Assembly (NCBI RefSeq): GCF_014205165.1
Contig: NZ_JACHMZ010000001.1
Coordinates: 1,648,001 to 1,712,000 of the forward strand
DNA: 64,000 nucleotides
DNA from: Micromonospora carbonacea
GTDB lineage: Bacteria; Actinomycetota; Actinomycetes; Mycobacteriales; Micromonosporaceae
Direction: 5' to 3'
Shown here: positions 54,422-63,729 of the stretch, piece after piece
How the letters are laid out: the number at the start of each line of letters is the position of its first letter
Numbering within the stretch: the first letter of the stretch is position 1
Program-made: the position numbers and the translations under genes
Notes under the pieces: model-generated
What the model was told of the DNA's origin: nothing
The model's input: the letters and a program-made list of their open reading frames with translations, nothing else
Databases searched by the model: none

Positions 54422-55060
54422 TCAGCCGGCGAGCTCGGCGACCGGCAGCTTGATCTCGAACGGCTCGGCCAGCGCGATCAGCTCCGCGCTGTCGGCGACC
54501 AGCTCGTACTGCCGCTCGCCGCCGAGGCTGAGCCGGTCGCTGAGCCGGTACGCGTACACGTGCACCGGGTCCTGCTCGACGCGCCAGTAGAACTCGACGC
54601 GCCAGTAGAACTCGACGCGCCAGTAGAACGGGATGCCGGCGGCGGCGTACTCGGCGGGCTTGGCGAACCGGTCGATCCGCCGGGTGCCGGGGGAGACCAC
54701 CTCCACCGCGAGGACCACGTCCTCTGGCTGGAGCAGGGACCGGTCGGCGCGCACGTCCGCGCGGCGCAGCAGCACGTCCGGCTGCCGGGTGTTCTTCGCG
54801 TCCAGCGCGACCCCGACGGCCTGTGTGACCCGCAGGTGATCGGGGGCGTGCGCGCGCAGCCACAGCGTGAGCAGGCTTCAGATGTCCTGGTGGCCCAGAG
54901 TGGGGAAGGGGATGAGTCGGAGGACTCCGTCGACGAGTTCGACGCGGGGGGCGTCGTCCGGCAGGTGGGGCAGGTCCTCCAGCGTGTAGTCGGCACGCTG
55001 TTGCCGGATCGGGTCCGGGCACCAGGGGTCAGGTGGTGTCGGGATCGGCTCGGCGCTCAC
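54422..55060 (-). pseudogene. Uma2-family nuclease gene interrupted by an in-frame TGA
   Basis: One continuous frame from GTG 55060 to 54422 with TGA at 54878-54880. Before it: YTLEDLPHLPDDAPRVELVDG and LGHQDI. After it, without any frame change: SLLTLWLRAHAPDHLRVTQ, DAKNTRQPDVLLRR, VLAVEVVSPGTRRIDRFAKP and AAAGIPFYW, the Uma2 (PD-(D/E)xK-like) core with its Glu-x-Val and Lys. The stop splits the domain before the catalytic part, so an active protein needs readthrough or reinitiation. The gene also carries a tripled FYWRVE unit. Confidence 0.8.
54575..54628 (-). repeat. Three perfect 18-bp tandem repeats in the Uma2 pseudogene
   Basis: CTCGACGCGCCAGTAGAA is repeated exactly three times (plus-strand reading), encoding FYWRVE three times where Uma2 proteins have one. 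In-frame slippage is the simplest cause. Confidence 0.95.
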
Positions 55061-55178
55061 CCGGTCAGCTAACGCCACCCGCCGGCCGGGGCGTCGCACC
55101 GGCGGTGCGACGTGCCGACCGACCAGTGTCCCGGCCACCCGGCCGGTTCGCGGCCCGGTGCGTCGGTGGTCCCCGGGT

Positions 55179-56024
55179 TCAGCCCGCCGGCTTCTCGGCG
55201 ACGAAGATGGCCGTGCCGGGGAAGAGCCGGCCGCGCAGCGGGCTCCACTGGCCCCAGATCCCCTCGTGTCCCTCGGGCCACTCCGGCTCCACCAGGTCCA
55301 CCAGCCGGAACCCCGCGCCGACCAGCTCCCGGATCCGGTCGCCGAGGGTGCGGTGCTGCTCGACGTACGTCGCCGCGCCCGTGCGGTCCTGCTCCACGTA
55401 GGGGGAGCGGTCGAAGTACGAGTGCACCGCCGTGAGCCCGCCCTGCCCGGGGTCGTCGAGGAAGATCCACCGCATCGGGTGGGTCACCGAGAACACCCAC
55501 CGGCCGCCGGGGCGCAGCACCCGGAACACCTCGCGCATCACCGCCGCCGAGTCGGCCACGAACGGGATCGCCCCGAAGGCCGTGCACGCGGTGTCGAAGG
55601 CCGCGTCGGCGAAGGGCAACGCGAGCGCGTCGGCCTGCACCAGCGGCACCCGTACGCCGCTGCGCCCGGCCGCGTCCGCCGCGTGCCGCAGCATGCCGGC
55701 GGAGAGGTCCAGGGCCACCGGGCGGGCCCCCTGGGTGGCCAGCCACCGGGCGGCGGCGGCCGCCCCCGCGCCCACCTCCAGCACCCGGCGTCCGGCGAGG
55801 TCGCCGAGCAGCCGGGCGTCGGCCTCGCGCAGCCCCTCGGGGCACCAGACGAAGTCCACGTCGCCGAGGAACGCGCCGTGTTCGGCCTGGTAGTCGTCGG
55901 CGTCGGAGTCCCACCAGCCGCGGCTGGCCCGCCGGGCGTCGGCGTCGGTCACCGGGCGTCGCAGCACCCCCGGCGCCGCGTCCGGCTCGGCGCTCACGGT
56001 GAGGTTGGCCAGGTCGTCGGTCAC
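55179..56024 (-). CDS. Class I SAM-dependent methyltransferase
   Basis: 281 residues from GTG 56024, with TAGACT 6 bases upstream (leaderless). Motif I is [16 protein letters not shown] (about 81-96), followed by PVALDLSAGMLRHA, VQADALALPFADAAFD and VLRPGGRWVFSVTHPM, a Methyltransf_11 core. An extra N-terminal segment (RGWWDSDADDYQAEHGAFL) is typical of actinobacterial members. The substrate is unknown. It is divergent from rpsA. Confidence 0.9.
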   Translation of the reverse strand: MTDDLANLTVSAEPDAAPGVLRRPVTDADARRASRGWWDSDADDYQAEHGAFLGDVDFVWCPEGLREADARLLGDLAGRRVLEVGAGAAAAARWLATQGARPVALDLSAGMLRHAADAAGRSGVRVPLVQADALALPFADAAFDTACTAFGAIPFVADSAAVMREVFRVLRPGGRWVFSVTHPMRWIFLDDPGQGGLTAVHSYFDRSPYVEQDRTGAATYVEQHRTLGDRIRELVGAGFRLVDLVEPEWPEGHEGIWGQWSPLRGRLFPGTAIFVAEKPAG

Positions 56025-56030
56025 CGCGGC

Positions 56031-56036
56031 AGTCTA
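56031..56036 (-). promoter_or_regulatory. -10 box of the methyltransferase gene
   Basis: TAGACT on the minus strand, 6 bases before GTG 56024. Confidence 0.45.
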
Positions 56037-56179
56037 GTGGTGGCCCCGGCTGCCGGCCCGCTGCGGCGCGACTGCCGGTGGGGGCGGGGTGGCCGCCGGG
56101 TCCCCGCCCGTAAACCCCCGGTTCGGGCACGAAAGGTGCAGTCCGTCGCGAAAGCGGGCTGGATCACTTCTCCCGGGGC

Positions 56180-56397
56180 TTGCACGCTGTGGTAATGCGC
56201 ACGGTAGGCTAGACGATGCGCTCGCGGGTCGCGTGCCTCGGCAGGGAGAAGGCGCGCGGTCGCGGAGTTCCAGACGGAGCCACATCAGGACCTCACTAGT
56301 GATCTTCTGTGTGCCCGGCGACGGATCCGCTGGCGCGAACAGGTCACCGCGACACCAGCCTGCTGTGACAACCCATCCGACCGGAGCAACCGCCCAC
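56180..56397 (+). promoter_or_regulatory. rpsA promoter and long 5' leader
   Basis: TTGCAC (56180-56185) and TAGGCT (56205-56210) with a 19-base spacer give a leader of about 180 bases before ATG 56398. Ribosomal protein S1 is autoregulated through its leader in other bacteria; no known structure is recognised here. The rest of the 373-base gap holds no gene. Confidence 0.45.
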
Positions 56398-57891
56398 ATG
56401 ACGAGCAGCATCGAGGCCCCCTCGAGCGCCACCCGGGTCACCCACGACGATCTCGGTTCCGAGGAGGCTTTCCTCGCCGCGATCGACGAGACCATCAAGT
56501 ACTTCAACGACGGCGACATTGTCGAAGGCACCGTCGTCAAGGTCGATCGGGACGAGGTCCTGCTCGACATCGGCTACAAGACCGAGGGTGTCATCCCCTC
56601 TCGGGAGTTGTCGATCAAGCACGACGTGGACCCCGCCGAGGTCGTCTCGGTCGGTGACCACATCGAGGCCCTGGTCCTCCAGAAGGAGGACAAGGAGGGT
56701 CGTCTGATCCTCTCCAAGAAGCGGGCGCAGTACGAGCGGGCCTGGGGCACGATCGAGAAGATCAAGGACGAGGACGGCGTCGTCCGCGGCTCGGTCATCG
56801 AGGTGGTCAAGGGTGGTCTCATCCTCGACATCGGGCTGCGCGGCTTCCTGCCCGCGTCCCTGGTCGAGATGCGGCGGGTGCGTGACCTGCAGCCGTACGT
56901 CGGCCGCGAGCTCGAAGCCAAGATCATCGAGCTGGACAAGAACCGCAACAACGTGGTCCTGTCCCGCCGGGCCTGGCTGGAGCAGACGCAGTCCGAGGTG
57001 CGCACCGAGTTCCTCAACAAGCTGCAGAAGGGCCAGGTCCGCAAGGGCGTCGTGTCCTCGATCGTCAACTTCGGCGCGTTCGTCGACCTGGGCGGCGTGG
57101 ACGGCCTGGTGCACGTCTCCGAGCTGTCCTGGAAGCACATCGACCACCCGTCCGAGGTCGTCGAGGTCGGCCAGGAGGTCGAGGTCGAGGTCCTGGACGT
57201 CGACCTGGACCGCGAGCGGGTCTCGCTGTCGCTGAAGGCGACCCAGGAGGACCCGTGGCGGCAGTTCGCCCGCACCCACGCGATCCAGCAGATCGTGCCG
57301 GGTAAGGTCACCAAGCTGGTGCCGTTCGGCGCCTTCGTCCGGGTGGACGACGGCATCGAGGGCCTGGTCCACATCTCCGAGCTGGCCGAGCGCCACGTGG
57401 AGATCCCGGAGCAGGTCGTCCAGGTCGGCTCCGAGGTCATGGTCAAGGTCATCGACATCGACCTGGAGCGCCGCCGGATCTCCCTGTCGCTCAAGCAGGC
57501 CAACGAGGGCTTCGTCGAGGGCGAGGAGCACTTCGACCCGACCCTCTACGGCATGGCCGCGACGTACGACGCCGAGGGCAACTACATCTACCCGGAGGGC
57601 TTCGACCCGGAGACGGGCGAGTGGCTCGAGGGGTACGACAAGCAGCGCGAGACCTGGGAGAACCAGTACGCCGAGGCCCGTCAGCGCTGGGAGGCCCACA
57701 CCAAGCAGGTGCAGACCTCCCGGGCCGCCGACGCCGAGGCCGCTGCCAACCCGGCTCCGGCCGTGTCGACCAGCGGCACCACCACCTCGACCAGCACGGC
57801 CCCGAGCCGGCAGGCCGAGGAGCCGGCCGGCACCCTGGCCACCGACGAGGCGCTCGCCGCGCTGCGGGAGAAGCTCGCCGGCGGCAAGTGA
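56398..57891 (+). CDS. rpsA: 30S ribosomal protein S1
   Basis: 497 residues with four S1 RNA-binding repeats (about 45-115, 130-195, 215-285, 300-372), each ending in a KLS/SLS-type strand such as LSLKATQEDPW and LSLKQANEG. The count of four and the acidic C-terminal tail (TYDAEGNYIYPEGFDPETGE, then Ala/Thr-rich) match actinobacterial S1 rather than the six-repeat enterobacterial form. GGAG lies 12 bases before the ATG. It binds mRNA at the small subunit. Confidence 0.97.
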   Translation: MTSSIEAPSSATRVTHDDLGSEEAFLAAIDETIKYFNDGDIVEGTVVKVDRDEVLLDIGYKTEGVIPSRELSIKHDVDPAEVVSVGDHIEALVLQKEDKEGRLILSKKRAQYERAWGTIEKIKDEDGVVRGSVIEVVKGGLILDIGLRGFLPASLVEMRRVRDLQPYVGRELEAKIIELDKNRNNVVLSRRAWLEQTQSEVRTEFLNKLQKGQVRKGVVSSIVNFGAFVDLGGVDGLVHVSELSWKHIDHPSEVVEVGQEVEVEVLDVDLDRERVSLSLKATQEDPWRQFARTHAIQQIVPGKVTKLVPFGAFVRVDDGIEGLVHISELAERHVEIPEQVVQVGSEVMVKVIDIDLERRRISLSLKQANEGFVEGEEHFDPTLYGMAATYDAEGNYIYPEGFDPETGEWLEGYDKQRETWENQYAEARQRWEAHTKQVQTSRAADAEAAANPAPAVSTSGTTTSTSTAPSRQAEEPAGTLATDEALAALREKLAGGK

Positions 57892-57950
57892 CCCCGTGAC
57901 GACTCCCCGCCGGGCGCGTTCGACGACGCCCCCGGTCCGGAGCCGCCGCT

Positions 57951-58016
57951 GACGACGACGGGCCCTGTCCCCGCGATCCGGTTCCACCGGGCCGCCGGGC
58001 GGGGCCCGTCGTCGTT
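57951..58016 (+). terminator. Terminator after rpsA
   Basis: ACGACGACGGGCCC (57952-57965) pairs perfectly with 58002-58015, loop 36 nt. It lies in the 304-base gap between rpsA and coaE; nothing else is seen there. Confidence 0.55.
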
Positions 58017-58195
58017 GCCGCCCGCCCGGTCCCGCCCGGTCCCTCCTTCGCGCACCGCCCGGCGGGACCCGCCCCGCACCGCATGCCGCACCGCACCGCG
58101 TGCCTCGCCCGGCGGCCCCGCCTGCCCCGCCCCGACGGGCGTCGACGGCCGGTTTGGCGGTGCGGGCGTCGATCCGGTTGACTGTTGCGGTGCTG

Positions 58196-59374
58196 ATGGT
58201 GGGACTGACCGGCGGGATCGGCTCCGGCAAGAGCGCCGTCGCGGCCCGGCTGGCCGCGCTCGGCGCGGTGGTGATCGACGCCGACCGGATCGCCCGCGAG
58301 GTGGTCGCCCCGGGCAGCGAAGGGCTCAGAGAGGTCGTGGCCGCCTTCGGCGACCGGGTCGTCGGCCCCGACGGGGCCCTGGACCGGGCCGCGCTGGGCG
58401 GGCTGGTCTTCGCCGACGAGGCGGCCCGCCGCCGGCTGGAGGCGATCACCCACCCCCGGGTCCGCGCGCGGACCGCCGAGCTGGCCGCCGCGGCGGCGCC
58501 CGACGCCGTGGTGGTCAACGACGTGCCGCTCCTGGTCGAGGTCGGGCTCGCGCCGACGTACCACCTGGTGGTCGTGGTGCAGACGGAGGTGGCCGTGCGG
58601 CTGGCCCGGCTGGCGCGTGACCGGGGGATGAGCCGGGCGGAGGCCGAGCGGCGGATCGCCGCGCAGGCCGACGACGCCCGCCGGGACGCGGCCGCGGACG
58701 TGGTCCTGCGCAACGACGCCACCCTCGACGAGCTGCACGTCCAGGTGGACGGGCTGTGGCGGGACCGGCTGCTGCCGTACGAGGAGAACGTCCGGCTCCG
58801 CCGGGCGGCCGAACCCGACGGGGCCGCCCTGACCGGCCCCGACCCGACCTGGCCGCAGCAGTACGCCCGGCTGGCCGCCCGGCTCCGGCACGCGCTCGCC
58901 CCGGCCGATCCGCGGATCGACCACGTCGGCTCGACGGCCGTCGCCGGCCTCGCCGCCCGGGACGTCGTCGACATCCAGGTGACCGTGCCGAGTCTCGCGG
59001 AGGCGGACGGCGCGCTCGCCGAGCGGCTCGCCGCGGCCGGCTTCCCGCGCGTGCCCGGTCAGTGGTGGGACAGCCCCCGCCCGGCGGGCAGCGGCCGCTG
59101 GGAGAAGCGGCTGCACGGCAACGCCGACCCGGGCCGCCCGGTGCGCCTGCACCTGCGGCCGGAGGGCTCGCCCGGCTGGCGGTACGCGCTGCTGATGCGC
59201 GACCACCTGCGCGCCGACCCCGCCCGGCGGGCGGCGTACCTGACGCTCAAGGGTGACCTGGCGGCCAGCGCGCCGGACGGGGGGTCACCCAACGCCACGG
59301 CGCGCGACCCGTGGTTCGACGAGGAACACCACCGGGCCGAGGAGTGGGCCGCGCGCACCGGCTGGCGGCCCTGA
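58196..59374 (+). CDS. coaE: Dephospho-CoA kinase fused to a GrpB (UPF0157) domain
   Basis: 392 residues from ATG 58196 (GTG 58190 adds two). Residues 1-200 are CoaE, which phosphorylates dephospho-CoA in the last step of CoA synthesis: P-loop GGIGSGKS at 6-13, VIDADRIAREVV, ITHPRVRAR and NDVPLLVEVGL. Residues 205-385 are a GrpB-like nucleotidyltransferase-fold domain (WPQQYARLAARLRHAL, IDHVGSTAVAGLAARDVVDI). The same fusion occurs in mycobacteria, where the extra domain is thought to help folding. No close upstream ribosome site. Confidence 0.95.
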   Translation: MVGLTGGIGSGKSAVAARLAALGAVVIDADRIAREVVAPGSEGLREVVAAFGDRVVGPDGALDRAALGGLVFADEAARRRLEAITHPRVRARTAELAAAAAPDAVVVNDVPLLVEVGLAPTYHLVVVVQTEVAVRLARLARDRGMSRAEAERRIAAQADDARRDAAADVVLRNDATLDELHVQVDGLWRDRLLPYEENVRLRRAAEPDGAALTGPDPTWPQQYARLAARLRHALAPADPRIDHVGSTAVAGLAARDVVDIQVTVPSLAEADGALAERLAAAGFPRVPGQWWDSPRPAGSGRWEKRLHGNADPGRPVRLHLRPEGSPGWRYALLMRDHLRADPARRAAYLTLKGDLAASAPDGGSPNATARDPWFDEEHHRAEEWAARTGWRP

Positions 59375-59408
59375 GCCCGCTGCCGGCCACGGACCGGTCC
59401 CGCCAAGG

Positions 59409-61208
59409 TCAGCGCGGGGCGCGCGCCGGGGCCACCGGCGGCAGCGCCGGCACGGCCTCCGGCGACAGGTCGAGCTGGGCGTACGTGCCGAGCCGGGTGC
59501 GCAGCTCCAGCCGGCGCAGCAGCCCGGACCGGTCGATCCAGTAGCGCAGCGGGCCGCGCCCCGCGTCCACCTCGATCACGTCGACGGCCCGGTCGGCGAG
59601 GCGGTCCCCGCGGATCCGGCTCGCCGGGCGGGCCGTCCGTTTCGTCGCCGCGCCGGCGCGCAGCGCGGCGGCCAGCAGCAGGTCGATGTCGTCCGCGCCG
59701 TCGGCCCCGGGCGGGCGGTGGTGCCAGGCGTACCCGGTGCGCGGCGGCGGCAGCGGCGGAGGGGCGGTCGGGTCGCCGGTGGCGGCGGCGGACCAGACCC
59801 CGGCGGCGTCGTAGCGGCGCAGCGTCCGGCCGGGCCACGCGCCGGTGCCGCCGACCGACAGGTACGCCGCCCGGGCCGTCCAGTCGAGCCAGCCGGTGCC
59901 GCGCACGGCCCGGCCCGGGGCCACGGGCGCGGTGAGCGTGGCGGCGGCACCGCCCTGGGCCCGCAGCCGGGTGGCCACCCGGGCCAGCCGGTCCTCCTCG
60001 GCGCCGGTGAGCGCCCGGGGCAGCCCCGCGCGGCCGCCGAGCGCGGCCACCGGCCACAGCACCGGCCGGTTGGCCCGCTGCAACTCCAGCGTCACCGGCA
60101 CGCCGCCCCGCAGGCGTCCCTCCAGCCGGTGCAGCCGGGCGTCCCGGTCGACCCACCAGCGGGCGGCCCCGTCGAGCGCCGGCCCGGCCGGCGGGCGGAC
60201 CGCGGCCGGCAGGCTGATCGCGGGCCCGGGCCAGGACCCGGCCGGACCCGACGCGCCCGGGGTCGACGCCGCCGGCCCCGACCCGGCCGGCGTGCTCCGT
60301 CCCGGTTTCCCCGGCGCGCCCTGCCGCGCCGTCGTCGGGGCGCTCCGTCCCGCCGCCGTCGACGCGCTCCGCCGCCCTGTCGTCGGTGTCACGCTTCCCG
60401 GCACCGGCCCGGGGGTCGGACCGGGCAGGCGGGACTGGAAGACGTCCACCGGCAGCCCGCCTGCCTCGGCCGGGGCCAGCCACCGGGCGTCGTCGGCCGG
60501 GAAGTCCCCGGCCGGCTCGGGCCGGGGCGCGGCGAGCGCGAGGAGCAGGTCGACCGCGGGGCGTAGGGGCCGGGCGGCGGCCACGTCGCCCACCCGCCAG
60601 CCGTCGGCCGGCGGCACCAGGGGCGGATACGCCGGGGCGGGCACCGCCGTCGGGTCGGGCCGGGTCAGCAGCAGCCCCGGGACCGCCTGGACCAGCCCGC
60701 GGTCCGGGCCGGCCCCGGGCCCGCCCACGTCCAGGTAGGCCAGCGGCCGGGACCAGTCGACCCAGCCCACGACGTCGGTGCGCGCGCCGGCCTCGCCGAC
60801 GGTCAGGCGCACGCCGGAGCGGACGTCCCGGTGGTTGGTGACCCGCACCGCGGCGAGGCGCTCCGCCTCCGCCGGGGTCAGCGGCCGGGACGGCTCCGGT
60901 GCCGCAGGCACCCAGGTCAGCAGCCCGACGACCAGGGCCGCTGCCGCGGCGGCGGCGACCACCCCCAGCACGACCACGGCGGTGCGTCGCCGCCCGGCGG
61001 GCCCGTCCCCGTCCCCGCCGCCGCGGCCGCCCCTGCCCCGGCTCCCGCGGCCCGGCCGGGCGCGGTGCGCGGCGGGACCCCGGTCGCCGCGCCGGCCCCG
61101 GACGGGCGCGACGACGAGGGGGAGCGTCGCCGTGGACCGGGCCGGACCCTCGGCGCGCGGGTGCGTCGGCCGGGCGGGCCGGGGCGTCGGCCCGGGGGAG
61201 TTCTCCAC
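59409..61208 (-). CDS. Single-pass membrane protein with duplicated outer domain
   Basis: 599 residues from GTG 61208. A long Arg/Gly/Pro-rich cytoplasmic tail (1-74), one membrane helix (about 75-98: [24 protein letters not shown] read in part), then two related outer domains. Domain 1 (about 108-255) starts [18 protein letters not shown] and contains [17 protein letters not shown]. Domain 2 (about 400-590) starts [18 protein letters not shown] and contains [18 protein letters not shown] Ser/Thr/Pro/Gly linker joins them. The fold and function are not known to me. Confidence 0.8.
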   Translation of the reverse strand: MENSPGPTPRPARPTHPRAEGPARSTATLPLVVAPVRGRRGDRGPAAHRARPGRGSRGRGGRGGGDGDGPAGRRRTAVVVLGVVAAAAAAALVVGLLTWVPAAPEPSRPLTPAEAERLAAVRVTNHRDVRSGVRLTVGEAGARTDVVGWVDWSRPLAYLDVGGPGAGPDRGLVQAVPGLLLTRPDPTAVPAPAYPPLVPPADGWRVGDVAAARPLRPAVDLLLALAAPRPEPAGDFPADDARWLAPAEAGGLPVDVFQSRLPGPTPGPVPGSVTPTTGRRSASTAAGRSAPTTARQGAPGKPGRSTPAGSGPAASTPGASGPAGSWPGPAISLPAAVRPPAGPALDGAARWWVDRDARLHRLEGRLRGGVPVTLELQRANRPVLWPVAALGGRAGLPRALTGAEEDRLARVATRLRAQGGAAATLTAPVAPGRAVRGTGWLDWTARAAYLSVGGTGAWPGRTLRRYDAAGVWSAAATGDPTAPPPLPPPRTGYAWHHRPPGADGADDIDLLLAAALRAGAATKRTARPASRIRGDRLADRAVDVIEVDAGRGPLRYWIDRSGLLRRLELRTRLGTYAQLDLSPEAVPALPPVAPARAPR

Positions 61209-61520
61209 GCGAGGATGAACGTGCGGCGTGCGGGACAGGTGACGCCCGCCGGTTGCGTGGGGCGCTCGCGGCGGCCGGTCTGCGCCTGCGCGCGACCACG
61301 TCGGGTGCGCACGCCGGGTGATGTCCCAGGTGCTGCGACCCCTGTGCCGGGGGCGTGTCGGCCGTCGAGGGCCGAGCCGCCGGCCCGGACGGCCGCCGCG
61401 AGCGGCCTACGGCCATACCCTAGCGCGGTGAAATCCGCCACACAATGCGAATATCGAAGCCGATCACGGACCGACGGTAGTCGTGCCGCGCTGTCGGACC
61501 CCGGGCGTACGGTGGGTGTC
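61209..61520 (+). promoter_or_regulatory. Gap before uvrB with -10 box
   Basis: TACGGT (61508-61513) lies 7 bases before ATG 61521 with no ribosome site. I see no LexA-type TCGAAC-N4-GTTCGA box and no gene in this 312-base stretch. Confidence 0.45.
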
Positions 61521-63629
61521 ATGGCGCTCGACATTCCCCGGCTCGACGGCCGTTTCCAGGTCGTCAGCGAGTTCCAGCCGGCCGGCGACCAGCCGGCCGC
61601 CATCGACGACCTGGAGCGTCGGGTGCGGCGCGGCGACCGCAACACCGTGCTGCTCGGCGCGACCGGCACGGGCAAGAGCGCCACGACGGCCTGGCTCGTC
61701 GAGCGGCTGCAGCGGCCCACCCTGGTGCTGGCCCCCAACAAGACGCTCTGCGCGCAGCTGGCGAAGGAGTTCGGCGAGCTGCTGCCGCACAACGCGGTGG
61801 AATACTTCGTCTCCTACTACGACTACTACCAGCCCGAGGCCTACATCCCGCAGACCGACACCTACATCGAGAAGGACTCCTCGATCAACGAGGAGGTCGA
61901 GCGGCTGCGGCACTCGGCGACGATGTCGCTGCTGACCCGCCGAGACGTGGTGGTGGTGGCCACCGTCTCGGCGATCTACGGCCTGGGCACCCCGGAGGAA
62001 TACCTCGACCGCGCCGTCCGGGTCGCCGTCGGGCAGGAGCTCGACCGCGACCAGTTGCTGCGCCGGCTCGTCGACATCCAGTACACCCGCAACGACATGG
62101 CGTTCCAGCGGGGCACGTTCCGGGTCCGCGGCGACACGTTGGAGATCATCCCGGCGTACGAGGAGCTCGCCGTCCGGGTCGAGCTGTTCGGCGACGAGGT
62201 GGAGAAGCTCTACTACCTCAACCCGCTGACCGGCGACGTGGTCCGCGAGGTCGACAGCCTGATGATCTTCCCGGCCACCCACTACGCCGCCGGCCCGGAG
62301 CGGATGGAGCGGGCCACCCGCGACATCGAGGCGGAGCTGGCCGAGCGCCTCGCCGAGCTGGAGCGGCAGGGCAAGCTGCTGGAGGCCCAGCGGCTGCGGA
62401 TGCGCACCACCTACGACCTGGAGATGATGCGGCAGGTCGGCTTCTGCTCCGGCATCGAGAACTACTCGATGCACATCGACGGCCGGCTGCCGGGCAGCCC
62501 GCCGCACTGTCTGCTCGACTACTTCCCCGACGACTTCCTCACCGTCATCGACGAGTCGCACGTGACGATCCCGCAGATCGGCGGCATGTACGAGGGCGAC
62601 GCCTCCCGCAAGCGGATGCTCATCGACCACGGCTTCCGGCTGCCCAGCGCCGCCGACAACCGGCCGCTGCGCTTCGACGAGTTCCTGGAGCGGGTGGGGC
62701 AGCTGGTCTTCCTCTCCGCCACCCCGGGCTCCTGGGAGCTGGAGCAGGCCCAGGGCGAGTTCGTCGAGCAGGTGATCCGCCCGACGGGCCTGATCGACCC
62801 CGAGGTGGTGGTGAAGCCCACCAAGGGGCAGATCGACGACCTGATGCACGAGATCAAGCTGCGCACCGAGCGCGACGAGCGGGTCCTGGTCACCACGCTG
62901 ACCAAGAAGATGGCCGAGGACCTCTCCGACTACCTGCTGGAGAACGGCATCCGGGTGCGCTATCTGCACTCCGAGGTCGACACGCTGCGCCGGGTGGAGC
63001 TGCTGCGCGAGCTGCGCAAGGGCGAATACGACGTGCTGGTCGGCATCAACCTGCTCCGCGAGGGCCTGGACCTGCCCGAGGTGTCCCTCGTGGCGATCCT
63101 CGACGCGGACAAGGAGGGCTTCCTGCGCAGCGGCCGGTCGCTGATCCAGACCATCGGCCGGGCGGCGCGAAACGTCTCCGGCCAGGTGCACATGTACGCC
63201 GACAAGATCACCCCGTCGATGGCGGAGGCGATCGGGGAGACCAACCGACGCCGGGCCAAGCAGGTGGCCCACAACGAGGCGCACGGGATCAGCCCCGAGC
63301 CGCTGCGCAAGAAGATCCACGACATTCTCGACGACATCTACCGGGAGGCGGAGGACACCGAGAGCTCCCGGGTCGGCGGTGCGGCGCGGCAACTGTCGCG
63401 GGGCAAGGCGCCGGTCAAGGAGACCCGCAGCCGCAGCCGGGCCGGCGCGGCCGGTCCGTCGCGGGAGGGGATGGCCCGGGCCGATCTCGCCCAGCTCATC
63501 CAGGAGCTCAACGACCAGATGCTGGCCGCCGCCCGGGAGTTGCAGTTCGAGCTGGCCGCCCGCATCCGCGACGAGGTCGCCGACCTGAAGAAGGAGCTGC
63601 GGGGGATGGACGCGGCGGGCGTGAAGTGA
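61521..63629 (+). CDS. uvrB: Excinuclease ABC subunit B
   Basis: 702 residues. UvrB verifies and holds DNA damage for UvrC. Walker A GATGTGKS is at 46-53; the beta-hairpin [16 protein letters not shown] follows near 92; helicase motifs [16 protein letters not shown] and QTIGRAARN are present; the C-terminal UVR helix pair ([20 protein letters not shown]) binds UvrC. The start is set by the -10 box 7 bases upstream. Confidence 0.98.
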   Translation: MALDIPRLDGRFQVVSEFQPAGDQPAAIDDLERRVRRGDRNTVLLGATGTGKSATTAWLVERLQRPTLVLAPNKTLCAQLAKEFGELLPHNAVEYFVSYYDYYQPEAYIPQTDTYIEKDSSINEEVERLRHSATMSLLTRRDVVVVATVSAIYGLGTPEEYLDRAVRVAVGQELDRDQLLRRLVDIQYTRNDMAFQRGTFRVRGDTLEIIPAYEELAVRVELFGDEVEKLYYLNPLTGDVVREVDSLMIFPATHYAAGPERMERATRDIEAELAERLAELERQGKLLEAQRLRMRTTYDLEMMRQVGFCSGIENYSMHIDGRLPGSPPHCLLDYFPDDFLTVIDESHVTIPQIGGMYEGDASRKRMLIDHGFRLPSAADNRPLRFDEFLERVGQLVFLSATPGSWELEQAQGEFVEQVIRPTGLIDPEVVVKPTKGQIDDLMHEIKLRTERDERVLVTTLTKKMAEDLSDYLLENGIRVRYLHSEVDTLRRVELLRELRKGEYDVLVGINLLREGLDLPEVSLVAILDADKEGFLRSGRSLIQTIGRAARNVSGQVHMYADKITPSMAEAIGETNRRRAKQVAHNEAHGISPEPLRKKIHDILDDIYREAEDTESSRVGGAARQLSRGKAPVKETRSRSRAGAAGPSREGMARADLAQLIQELNDQMLAAARELQFELAARIRDEVADLKKELRGMDAAGVK

Positions 63630-63681
63630 CCGTCGTGCCTCTCCGCGGCGTCGGATGTCGTCGCCGTAAGCAAGCAAGGTA

Positions 63682-63710
63682 TTGCAGCGAGTGATCGATC
63701 TGCGTACTCT
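63682..63710 (+). promoter_or_regulatory. Promoter of the XRE-family regulator gene
   Basis: TTGCAG (63682-63687), 17-base spacer, TACTCT (63705-63710). Transcription would start just before the GGGGAGG ribosome site. Confidence 0.55.
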
Positions 63711-63729
63711 CCGTCCTGGGGAGGCGGGG

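Noticed and set aside
61209..61520. SOS (LexA) box before uvrB
   Set aside because: Only partial TCGAA-like sequence near 61455; the second half-site is missing.
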